DNA of 7,776 bases from Verrucomicrobiales bacterium (GCA_002721895.1 PBLV01000016.1:56818-64593); one strand, 5' to 3'; counted from the stretch's first letter, positions 1 through 6,199 are shown. Notes: generated by a model from the letters alone, not told the origin. A program made the numbers and translations.

Positions 1-284
1 TGGCGGAGCTGGCGCGCATCAACGAGAGCATGCTCAACGATTCCGAGGCCAACGCGTTGCGGGCGCTGAAGTTGAACCAGCCAGATCAAATTGCACGTAT
101 ACTATATTTTATGAGCACGGACAATCGGGCGTCCGTATTCAACAATTTTGCTGCGGATGACTCGGAGCAGGGGCAGCAACTGCTAAAGAGCATTCAAGAT
201 TCCTACAAGCAAATCATTATTGATGCCGACAGTGACAGTAATGCCACCGCTGGCCCACAGCCCGTAAGCACTCAAGGTCCATGA
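1..284 (+). CDS. C-terminal part of a flagellar MotE-like/chaperone-like protein (5' end outside window)
   Basis: The reading frame is open from the left edge (first full codon at 3) to the TGA at 282-284, giving about 94 visible residues. The ATG at 30 is probably internal, because codons 3-29 read on as helix-like sequence (AELARINES). The visible part is an amphipathic helical segment with a motif of the type ALKLNQPDQIARILYFMS. This resembles the C-terminal MgtE_N-like segment of MotE/FliJ-neighbourhood proteins, where A..IL..M repeats alternate. A polar Asp/Ser-rich tail follows. The stop overlaps the fliK start (ATGA, 281-284), so the two genes are translationally coupled. In many flagellar clusters a fliJ or motE-type gene sits directly before fliK, which supports a role in export or as a stator chaperone. 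The family call is an inference from a short fragment and position; that the segment is coding is much surer. Confidence 0.6.
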   Translation, partial: AELARINESMLNDSEANALRALKLNQPDQIARILYFMSTDNRASVFNNFAADDSEQGQQLLKSIQDSYKQIIIDADSDSNATAGPQPVSTQGP

Positions 285-1768
285 TGAATCCCACAACTTT
301 ATTTCCTGCCCGATCTTCCAGCACACCTGACGCGGAATCGATTTCATCGTTGCCGTCGAGGGAGGGTGGTGAGTCGGGTGTTTTTGAAAAACTGATGCGA
401 GATGCCGAGACGGATGCCCGCGACTGGCGCGAGGAGGCTGAGGCCAATTCGACCGAGTTAGGTGGCATGGGGATGCCTGTTCGGCCAACGGAAATGAATG
501 CGCCATTGGATTTGCCCAAGACGGAGAAGATGGCTCAGGACCGTTCAAGTCAGGCGCCGACCGAACTGACTTTTGAGGCGCGGGTGGAGCGGCGAGACGG
601 CGGGGGCGGTGACGAGTCATACAATCAGGCTCAGGAACTGGAGTCGCCAGAGTCCAAATTGGAGCAGGGCGAGGAAAAATCTGGGACGGAGTCCGAGGAA
701 AATGAAGCCGAGGGAACTGTGCAGGAGTCGAGTGAGCCTGAGGCAAAGGATGCCGAGGAAAATTCAAATGAAGAAATTGATGTGGATTTGGTTTCCGAGA
801 TGGAGACGGATGAGGTGAGTATAGAAGAAGAGTCGCAGGAAGCCGTTTCCACCGAGGAACCAGTGGAGCCGGAACTGGCCAAGCCGGATTTGAAGGAGAA
901 AAATACGAAGAAGGAACTCATCGAGGAAGAAATAGAATCAACCAAAAAATCCACAAAAACGTCTATAAATATTGGAAAAACTGAAAAAACAGCCAGTCGT
1001 CAGCCTGTTTTGGCTGATGCGGAGGTCGAACCGGATTCGCTGCCCAACGTGAGCGGCACGAAAATTGCTCCGAATGCATCGAGTATGTGGAATACCGCCA
1101 GAAACGCAGCCACCTTGGAGCCATCCGTGGAAGAAATACCAGTGGATACGCCTCAGGAATGGGCTGGTGAGTTTGCCGATGACTTGGGTGGATCGATGAA
1201 AGAGTTTTCCGATTCACAACATGATTTGCCGCAGCCCGTGTTGAATGTTCAGAGCGTATCGGCTACGGGACAGGCGCAGGGATCGACCATGGCACAATTT
1301 TCCACGCTGACCCCACAAGTGTCGGCCTTGATGGAATCCATCTGGAATCGAGTAACCACGTTTCGTCTTCGCGGTGACTCCAGTTGGACGGTTCGCATTC
1401 GGCCGGATCAGGACACGGCTCTGCAATTGACGATTAAGATGGGGACAACCGGACTGGAGGTGCATACGCGCTTGCAGCATGGCGACATGGCTAAGCTGGG
1501 AGCAAGTTGGGGGGATTTGCAGAATGCCTTGTCCGAGCGCGGTGTGCAATTGCATGACCTCGAATCCGAGGAGGGATCTGAAAATGGCGGCGAGATGTTC
1601 GACATGAACATGTTTCAGAATGATGATGAGGCGGCATTTTCCGGGGAGGGAAGCCGTGAAGGAGATGAGAATTTTGCGCCGATTGGCCCGCGGCCGGAAG
1701 ACCAGCCTGAGCCCGAGCCGAAACCGCGCCGAGCGCCCGCCCGCAGTGGCTTTGAACAGTGGGCGTGA
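281..1768 (+). CDS. fliK: Flagellar hook-length control protein FliK
   Basis: FliK is a secreted molecular ruler. It measures hook length and, through its C-terminal domain, makes FlhB switch export from hook to filament substrates. The predicted protein has 495 residues. The N-terminal half is low complexity and disordered, with a very acidic, Glu/Ser-rich stretch at about 120-225. The conserved Flg_hook-type domain lies at about 345-430. It contains VRIRPDQDTALQLTIKM, the counterpart of the family's LxPExLGxVxVxL strand, then a helix ending ALSERGVQLHDLE. A tail of about 65 residues rich in Glu, Gly and Pro follows, ending in basic residues. Two adjacent ATGs (281 and 284) are possible starts: AAGG at 274-277 is better spaced from 284, while 281 gives the ATGA overlap with the upstream stop. 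flgD and flgE follow, the usual company of fliK. The family call is firm for the C-terminal domain; the N-terminal half is recognised only by composition and context. Confidence 0.9.
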   Translation: MMNPTTLFPARSSSTPDAESISSLPSREGGESGVFEKLMRDAETDARDWREEAEANSTELGGMGMPVRPTEMNAPLDLPKTEKMAQDRSSQAPTELTFEARVERRDGGGGDESYNQAQELESPESKLEQGEEKSGTESEENEAEGTVQESSEPEAKDAEENSNEEIDVDLVSEMETDEVSIEEESQEAVSTEEPVEPELAKPDLKEKNTKKELIEEEIESTKKSTKTSINIGKTEKTASRQPVLADAEVEPDSLPNVSGTKIAPNASSMWNTARNAATLEPSVEEIPVDTPQEWAGEFADDLGGSMKEFSDSQHDLPQPVLNVQSVSATGQAQGSTMAQFSTLTPQVSALMESIWNRVTTFRLRGDSSWTVRIRPDQDTALQLTIKMGTTGLEVHTRLQHGDMAKLGASWGDLQNALSERGVQLHDLESEEGSENGGEMFDMNMFQNDDEAAFSGEGSREGDENFAPIGPRPEDQPEPEPKPRRAPARSGFEQWA

Positions 1769-1790
1769 AAGTTGGAAAGGAGTTTAAAGA

Positions 1791-2237
1791 ATGCAGGTTG
1801 ACGCATTGACATTGTCGAAATTTCAAGGGGCCGCTGAGCCGAATGAGCGGCTGCCCATGAAGGTTTTGGGGCAGGATGATTTCCTCCAGTTGCTGGTGGA
1901 ACAAATGCGCAATCAGGATCCGCTTGCGCCGGTCCAAGACACGGAATTTATTGCGCAGATGGCGCAGTTTACCAGCTTGGAGCAATCGCGCCAGATGAGC
2001 GACGACATGAAGCTATTGCGCGCGCAGGCAAGTTTCCAGCAGGGCGTGGACCTGTTGAACAAGGAAGTGACCGTACAGGTGGGTGAGGAAGAGCCGCCGA
2101 TTACGGGCACGGCCACCGAGCTGGAAATGGTGGATGGTGAGCCCAAGCTGCTCATCAACGGAGTATTTTATGCATTGCAGGATGTAATTCATGTGAAAGC
2201 CATGGACGGCTCCAATGAATCTCAATCCAAGGAATAA
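1791..2237 (+). CDS. flgD: Flagellar hook assembly (hook cap) protein FlgD, short form
   Basis: FlgD forms the temporary cap under which FlgE subunits polymerise into the hook. This 148-residue protein has the hallmark N-terminal block at about 26-66: LGQDDFLQLLVEQMRNQDPL, then TEFIAQMAQFTSLEQ, almost consensus. This block contains the export and hook-interaction region. After it a helix (70-90) leads into a beta-rich segment (91-136, KEVTVQVGEE...GVFYALQDVIHV) that fits the Tudor-like part of FlgD. The Ig-like domain usually nested in FlgDs of about 220 residues is absent, so the protein is close in size to the short Bacillus subtilis FlgD. The gene has a strong Shine-Dalgarno, GGAAAGGAG at 1774-1782, eight bases before the ATG, and starts 22 bp after fliK. 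flgE follows after 3 bp, with its own Shine-Dalgarno AAGGA (2229-2233) inside the flgD end. Confidence 0.95.
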   Translation: MQVDALTLSKFQGAAEPNERLPMKVLGQDDFLQLLVEQMRNQDPLAPVQDTEFIAQMAQFTSLEQSRQMSDDMKLLRAQASFQQGVDLLNKEVTVQVGEEEPPITGTATELEMVDGEPKLLINGVFYALQDVIHVKAMDGSNESQSKE

Positions 2238-2240
2238 GAA

Positions 2241-3920
2241 ATGATTCGATCCCTAAACACTGGCGTGCTGGGTATCCGGCAGTATCAAACCAGCCTGGAT
2301 GCCATTGGCAATAACCTGGCAAACATCAACACTGTGGCCTACAAGGCCGCGCGGATTGACTTTGCGGATACGCTGAACCAAACGCTGCGGGCGCCGACGC
2401 CGGATACGGACACGGTTTCAGGAAGTACTGGCATGCAGGTGGGCAACGGATTGTCGATTACGGCGATCAAAAATTCCTTTGAGCAAGGGGCCATCAAGCA
2501 GACCGGTGTGCGGACGGACTTGGCTATCGCGGGCGAGGGGTTTTTCCTCGTCAAGGATCCCACTACCAATGAGCTGTTTGCCACTCGCGCGGGGGATTTT
2601 CGCACGGATAAGAATGGATATTTGGTGACTAATGGTGGCCAGAGGGTGCAAGGCCTGAATAAGCTGGCTCCTGCTTATACAACTGCGGAAAAAAAGGAGA
2701 TTGGTGATCTTCAGCTTGATGAGGGGACATATATGGAAGATCGCACAGGTGTAACGATTGACTCAAAATCTGAGGTATTGACGAAGAATGCCCATGGTTT
2801 TACTACAGGCATGCAGGTAAAATTTTCGTCTGGAACGGTTCCAACTACTGATCCGTCAATTACTGGCAGTACGGTGTTGTACGTTAGGAATGATTCCGCA
2901 GATTCAACCAATAAATTTACGCTTCATAGTACAGCGTCAGACGCTGCTGCGGGTACGAATGCCATAAATTTTTCAGCCACCACCGGAACTCCGCCCAAGT
3001 CCAATAGCAACATTCGTGTCAATGCTTTTGATGACGCGCTTACATTGACAAGCCATGGCTATAGTGATGGGATGAAGGTGAAATTTAAAACAAGTGCTCC
3101 AAGCGGAGGCGACACCATTACCGAATATTATACAAAGAAAATTGATGCGAACACCTTTTCATTGCACACGGGCAGCACCATGACGGTGGGTAACAAGGTG
3201 AATTTTGCCCCCGCCACTACTGGAGGGTGGGCAGTTAGTGTGGCTGACGATGAATTAACCCTAAATGCTCATGGGTTGAATAGTGGTGATACGGTGCGAT
3301 TCAGCGGAGCGGCTCCCGGAGGAGGGTCGACAACCACGACATATTACGCAAGGGTGATTAGTGCAAACAAAATCAGCCTGCACGCAAACGCAACGGATGC
3401 TGATACGGGAAGTAATAAAATAAATTTAACGACTGCCAGTGGAACGTACAGCCTGCTCTATGATAAGAATTCTTATACAATAGAGGGGCAGGATTATACA
3501 GCTTACACTTTGGGCGGGGGGGCCAGCATCTCTTCATTCAACGTGGGAGCGGATGGTAAGGTAAATATGCTGCTGACCGACGGGACTCAGTACTCGCGCG
3601 GGCAAGTAATCATGCAAAGCTTTAAGAACACCCAAAACCTGATGAAGCAGGGTGGGAATATTTATTCAAATTTGGCTACTGCTGGGGCATTGGGAACGAC
3701 GGGTAACTCTGCATCGGCAACGCAAATTCTTACCGGCGCAGAGGCTCCTGGTTCAGCGGGCATGGGGCGGATTGAGTCGGGCGCGCTGGAGTTGTCCAAT
3801 GTTGACATGGCCAAGGAATTTGCGAGGATGATAACGACGCAGCGTGCCTTTCAGGCCAATGCCCGCGTGGTCACCACAAGTGATGAAATTTTGCAGGAAA
3901 TGATGCAGTTGAAGCGATAA
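2241..3920 (+). CDS. flgE: Flagellar hook protein FlgE with enlarged, repeat-bearing central region
   Basis: FlgE polymerises into the hook, the universal joint between rod and filament. The 559-residue product has both conserved ends. The N-terminal rod-type block (1-50) includes TSLDAIGNNLANINTVAYKA. Residues 83-140 hold GAIKQTGVRTDLAIAGEGFF and the following FlgE/F/G segment ending GYLVTNGGQRVQG. The C-terminal block (505-559) includes GALELSNVDMAKEFARMITT and ends QEMMQLKR. Before it, SFKNTQNLMKQGGNIY (460-475) is the family's NPQGL-type motif. Between these lies an unusual insert (about 170-408) of three diverged tandem repeats, described separately; it makes the protein longer than the roughly 400 residues of enteric FlgE. 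No cysteine is present, so the lysinoalanine crosslink known from spirochete hooks, which needs Cys, is not expected. AAGGA at 2229-2233 supports the ATG. The FlgE call is firm; the insert's role is inferred to be in the surface-exposed D2/D3-type domains. Confidence 0.95.
   Translation: MIRSLNTGVLGIRQYQTSLDAIGNNLANINTVAYKAARIDFADTLNQTLRAPTPDTDTVSGSTGMQVGNGLSITAIKNSFEQGAIKQTGVRTDLAIAGEGFFLVKDPTTNELFATRAGDFRTDKNGYLVTNGGQRVQGLNKLAPAYTTAEKKEIGDLQLDEGTYMEDRTGVTIDSKSEVLTKNAHGFTTGMQVKFSSGTVPTTDPSITGSTVLYVRNDSADSTNKFTLHSTASDAAAGTNAINFSATTGTPPKSNSNIRVNAFDDALTLTSHGYSDGMKVKFKTSAPSGGDTITEYYTKKIDANTFSLHTGSTMTVGNKVNFAPATTGGWAVSVADDELTLNAHGLNSGDTVRFSGAAPGGGSTTTTYYARVISANKISLHANATDADTGSNKINLTTASGTYSLLYDKNSYTIEGQDYTAYTLGGGASISSFNVGADGKVNMLLTDGTQYSRGQVIMQSFKNTQNLMKQGGNIYSNLATAGALGTTGNSASATQILTGAEAPGSAGMGRIESGALELSNVDMAKEFARMITTQRAFQANARVVTTSDEILQEMMQLKR
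2751..3464 (+). repeat. Three diverged tandem protein repeats inside flgE (about 70-85 residues each)
   Basis: Within FlgE the pattern [L-T-x-x-(A/S)-H-G-x-x-x-G-x-x-V-(K/R)-F], a Gly/Ser/Thr-rich loop, an aromatic YY/YV strand, A-N-x-(F/I)-(T/S)-L-H and N-x-(I/V)-N-(F/L) occurs three times. The HG pairs are at residues 185-186, 272-273 and 344-345; the LH pairs at 228-229, 308-309 and 380-381. Approximate repeat bounds are residues 171-253, 256-328 and 329-408. The nucleotide copies are far from identical, so this is an old duplication. The pattern resembles HG-x-x-x-GD-x-V-x-F...YYV...ANTF-x-L repeats of phage tail/fibre and large surface proteins, sometimes annotated as FCCH-like. That resemblance is from memory, not a search. 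Confidence 0.75.
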
Positions 3921-3963
3921 TTGCCGATTAACTAGTAGGAACTGAAGCAAAAGGAGTCCCAAA

Positions 3964-4704
3964 ATGGCGGAAGAAGAAGCCCAAGTACCCGAGGAAAACG
4001 CTGCTGGCGGCGATGCCGCGGCGGGTGCGGATGCCGCGGCGGAGGCATCGGCAGAGGCGAAGCCAAGGAAGAGTGGCGGTTTTCTGCTGCCATTGATTCT
4101 CATGCCTGTGTTGTGTGCCGGAGCGGCATACGGCGTGGGGTTCATGCTGCTGAAAAAGGTGGACACGGTTTTGGCGGGCATCAAGTCCGGCGCCGTTTTG
4201 GCCGAAAATGCCTCGGGTGACGCCGCGGCAGAAGGCGGTGCGGGCGGTGATGCAAAGGGAGACGACCATGGGGGTGATGATGGCCACGGGGGTGATGATG
4301 ATGGTCACGGCGGCGAGGGAGATGCCGCGGCAGTTCCTGGTGAAGTGGATGACCCCGAGGAGCTTGTGCCGATTGTGGATCCAGAAGATCCTGCGGCTAC
4401 CCGCGCTGTGGTGGTAAATCCCAAGGGGACGCAGGGCAAACGTTACATCGTGGTGGAGGTATACCTACAGCGTAGTGAGCCGAAGGACACGGATTTCAAG
4501 ACCCGTGTTTCCAAGAAAACAAAACTACTGCAGGAAATCGTCACCCGCGAGTTGGAGGCGCACACGATTGAGGATTTGCAAAAGCCGGTGACCAAGGATT
4601 ATATCCGGCGCACGTTGCAGAAGAAATTCAACAACGATCTCGAGGGTGCCGGCTATTCCACACCGGTGGGCAAAGTGGTTTTTAGCAAATGGGTGATGCA
4701 GTAA
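3964..4704 (+). CDS. fliL: Flagellar basal-body-associated protein FliL
   Basis: FliL is a single-pass inner-membrane protein that surrounds or stabilises the MotAB stators at the basal body. The 246-residue product has an Ala/Glu-rich, acidic cytoplasmic N-terminus (1-37). One membrane segment follows at about 38-62 (core FLLPLILMPVLCAGAAYGVG) and is preceded by positive charges (KPRKS). Residues 83-125 form a low-complexity periplasmic linker with a His/Asp/Gly-rich part. The conserved FliL domain is at about 145-246. It opens VVVNPKGTQGKRYIVVEVYL, contains the helix LLQEIVTRELEAHTIEDLQ, and ends VGKVVFSKWVMQ, the typical FliL C-terminus. AAAAGGAG at 3949-3956 sits seven bases before the ATG. 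The long acidic N-terminus and the linker make the protein larger than the usual 150-180 residues. The family call is firm. fliM follows after 17 bp. Confidence 0.93.
   Translation: MAEEEAQVPEENAAGGDAAAGADAAAEASAEAKPRKSGGFLLPLILMPVLCAGAAYGVGFMLLKKVDTVLAGIKSGAVLAENASGDAAAEGGAGGDAKGDDHGGDDGHGGDDDGHGGEGDAAAVPGEVDDPEELVPIVDPEDPAATRAVVVNPKGTQGKRYIVVEVYLQRSEPKDTDFKTRVSKKTKLLQEIVTRELEAHTIEDLQKPVTKDYIRRTLQKKFNNDLEGAGYSTPVGKVVFSKWVMQ
4261..4323 (+). repeat. Low-complexity His/Asp/Gly repeat tract in fliL
   Basis: The DNA repeats a unit like CAYGGBGGTGATGAT(GAT)GG and encodes FliL residues 100-120, with motifs DHGGDD, GHGGDDD and GHGGEGD. Histidines recur at 102, 108 and 115, each followed by two glycines. 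The tract lies just outside the membrane segment in the periplasmic linker. Clustered His and Asp could bind divalent metal, or the tract may be a flexible spacer; the sequence alone does not decide. Repeats of this kind change length easily by replication slippage, in steps of three or more bases that keep the frame. Confidence 0.7.
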
Positions 4705-4715
4705 TGATGCAGTAA
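4694..4715 (+). repeat. Perfect 11-bp tandem duplication across the fliL stop codon
   Basis: TGATGCAGTAA occurs at 4694-4704 and again, base for base, at 4705-4715. The first copy contains the fliL stop TAA (4702-4704). The second copy begins with an in-frame TGA (4705-4707), so fliL ends with two stops in a row. The second copy also places TAA at 4713-4715, in frame with fliM, which rules out any fliM start upstream of it. Confidence 0.9.
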
Positions 4716-4721
4716 CACACG

Positions 4722-5783
4722 ATGGCGGGATTATTTAAAGAAGCGGACATTAAGTTGTTCCGGGACATGACCACGCCGCTCCCGGCAGTGAAGGCGTTTG
4801 CCGATGAGCCGGGTGAAGAGGGCGTGGACTTGGAGGGGGGGTCTTCGGAAGGTTCAGTGGTCTTCCATCGTCCAGATGGTGTTAAAACAGAGGTGCCCGC
4901 CGGCAACATTTCCACTTATACGGTTGGCAAACAGGCGGCACTTTCCTCGACGGAGGTGCACCGTTTCAAAAATGAAAATGGGCGCATAGTCCGTGCTCTT
5001 GCTGCTCGTTTATCCCTGTTTTTGAGGATGGAAATGACGATGGAGCAGATCGAGCTGGAGGTGACGGATCTGTCCAAATACGCCAAGCTTTTTGAGGCGC
5101 CTCGGCACATGATTCTGTTCAAGATTCACCCACTGGAGGCCATAGGCGTGTTTGATGTTTCCAAACCGCTGGGTTTGACACTGGCCGATCGCATGTTGGG
5201 CGGCAAGGCTTTCTCAGTGAATCCAGACCGACCCATTCGTGAGGTGGAAACAGCGTTGATGGACCAAGCCGTCCAGCTAATGGCTCGTGAGTGGTGCAAT
5301 TCTTGGCAATACGAGGATCCTTTGCGAGCCACGTTGCTGGGCCATGAGGTTAACCCGTTATTCCTGCAAATTGGCAGCGCGGAGGAGACCTTTTACCATG
5401 TCTCCATCGAGGCTAGCTTGGGGGATTGCATCGATCAAATTCAGATGCTGCTTCCCGTGCGGGCGATTGATCCGGTGGTGCGCCACTTGGCGCAGGCGAC
5501 CATGATCTCAGAAGAGGATAGCGAGGAACATGAGGAATATGTGCGCAGACACTGGAATCCACTTTACAACACTGTGCCCCTGAAGGTGCGGGCCGAGTGG
5601 CCGGGTATTCCGGTCGTGACTCGCGACATGATGAATTTGAAGGAGGGCGACATCATCCCGCTGGATTCCGAGCGCCTGCGCGAGGTGCGGGTGAGCATTG
5701 CCGACCGGCCCAAATTTTTGGGAAGGCTCGGCAGTCTGGATCAAAAATGTGCCGTGGAAATCACCGGCCGAATTACCAAATAG
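4722..5783 (+). CDS. fliM: Flagellar motor switch protein FliM
   Basis: FliM builds the C-ring between FliG and FliN and, in model species, receives CheY-P. The 353-residue protein has the FliM middle domain (CheC/CheX-like, about 60-260). Recognisable segments are VRALAARLSLFLRMEMTMEQ, a GVFDVSKPLGLTLADRMLGG strand-helix, and REVETALMDQAVQLMAREW. The SpoA-type C-terminal domain (about 282-353) has NTVPLKVRAEW...LKEGDIIPLDS...PKFLGRLGSLDQKCAVEITG. Two oddities are visible: the N-terminus (MAGLFKEADIKLFRDM) lacks a clear LSQDEIDALL CheY-binding motif, and the FliG-contact motif reads GGKA (160-163) instead of GGxG. The start is fixed at ATG 4722 because an in-frame TAA lies at 4713-4715. No Shine-Dalgarno precedes it, so translation may depend on ribosomes finishing fliL 17 bp upstream. 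fliN follows after 9 bp. The FliM call is firm. Confidence 0.95.
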   Translation: MAGLFKEADIKLFRDMTTPLPAVKAFADEPGEEGVDLEGGSSEGSVVFHRPDGVKTEVPAGNISTYTVGKQAALSSTEVHRFKNENGRIVRALAARLSLFLRMEMTMEQIELEVTDLSKYAKLFEAPRHMILFKIHPLEAIGVFDVSKPLGLTLADRMLGGKAFSVNPDRPIREVETALMDQAVQLMAREWCNSWQYEDPLRATLLGHEVNPLFLQIGSAEETFYHVSIEASLGDCIDQIQMLLPVRAIDPVVRHLAQATMISEEDSEEHEEYVRRHWNPLYNTVPLKVRAEWPGIPVVTRDMMNLKEGDIIPLDSERLREVRVSIADRPKFLGRLGSLDQKCAVEITGRITK

Positions 5784-5792
5784 GAACCAACC

Positions 5793-6080
5793 ATGAGTAC
5801 CGAGACCCCCACAACCGAGGAAGTCCAACACGACAATCACAATCTGGAATTCCTGATGGATGTCCCGCTGCGTCTTTCGGCCGAGCTGGGGAGCTGCCAG
5901 ATGACCATGGAGGAACTGCTCGAATTGAGCGTTGGCTCGGTGGTACAACTCGACAAACCCGCTAACGCCAACGTGGATGTCTACGTAAACCAAAAACTGG
6001 TGGCCCGGGGAGAAGTGGTGGTGGCCGAGGATAATTTTGGCATTCGGATTAAGGAAGTTCTCTCCAAGCCGGTCATTTAG
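5793..6080 (+). CDS. fliN: Flagellar motor switch protein FliN
   Basis: FliN forms the lower C-ring with the FliM C-terminus and docks the FliH-bound export ATPase. At 95 residues it is a compact, single-domain FliN with a short polar N-terminus (1-17) and one SpoA domain (about 18-92). Diagnostic segments are LEFLMDVPLRLSAELG, MTMEELLELSVGSVVQLDKP, VDVYVNQKLVARGEVVV and NFGIRIKEVL, close to consensus throughout. There is no CheC-like phosphatase part, so this is not the FliY type. AGGA at 5782-5785, overlapping the fliM stop, lies seven bases before the ATG. It is the last gene before the terminator-like hairpin, so it probably ends the hook/switch transcription unit. Confidence 0.96.
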   Translation: MSTETPTTEEVQHDNHNLEFLMDVPLRLSAELGSCQMTMEELLELSVGSVVQLDKPANANVDVYVNQKLVARGEVVVAEDNFGIRIKEVLSKPVI

Positions 6081-6105
6081 CCGATTTCGGTAAAATTGAC
6101 CTGTT

Positions 6106-6136
6106 TTCCCCGGCAAATCATGCCAAGGCAGGGGAA
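6106..6136 (+). other. Imperfect inverted repeat downstream of fliN
   Basis: TTCCCCGGCA (6106-6115) pairs with TGCC (6121-6124) and GGGGAA (6131-6136) around the loop AATCA, leaving a six-base bulge (AAGGCA). No T-run follows (AATATTTAG comes next), so this is not a simple intrinsic terminator. It may stabilise the 3' end of the fliN mRNA or assist the terminator just downstream. Confidence 0.5.
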
Positions 6137-6147
6137 TATTTAGACCG

Positions 6148-6183
6148 AAAAACGGATCAAAACGCCGTTTTTATTCTTATTTT
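6148..6183 (+). terminator. Likely intrinsic terminator after fliN
   Basis: AAAAACGG (6148-6155) is perfectly complementary to CCGTTTTT (6165-6172), with a nine-base loop ATCAAAACG, followed by the T-rich tail ATTCTTATTTT (6173-6183). It is placed between fliN and the sigma-54-type promoter of fliO, as expected for a unit boundary. The stem has only three G-C pairs and the tail is broken by A and C, so read-through is likely. Confidence 0.6.
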
Positions 6184-6199
6184 AATCCATTTTCAGTAA

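Noticed and set aside
183..767. 194-residue antisense open frame over the fliK start
   Set aside because: The protein is Pro/His/Arg-rich without any family pattern, as expected for the shadow of an acidic, Glu-rich coding strand. It overlaps two supported genes.
1290..1306. Sigma-54-like TGGCACA inside fliK
   Set aside because: The required GC is absent at the correct distance (CA at 1303-1304), and the site lies inside a coding region.
1491..1985. 164-residue antisense open frame across the fliK-flgD junction
   Set aside because: It runs opposite to the conserved Flg_hook domain and the FlgD consensus block, and has no recognisable motif or ribosome binding site.
4009..4046. Repeated GATGCCGCGGCGG units at the fliL start
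   Set aside because: These are codon repeats of Asp-Ala-Ala-Ala in a low-complexity N-terminus, with no sign of a mobile or regulatory repeat.
3928..4308. 126-residue antisense open frame over fliL
   Set aside because: It is a by-product of the repetitive GC-rich fliL N-terminus and His/Asp/Gly tract. The + strand FliL is clear.
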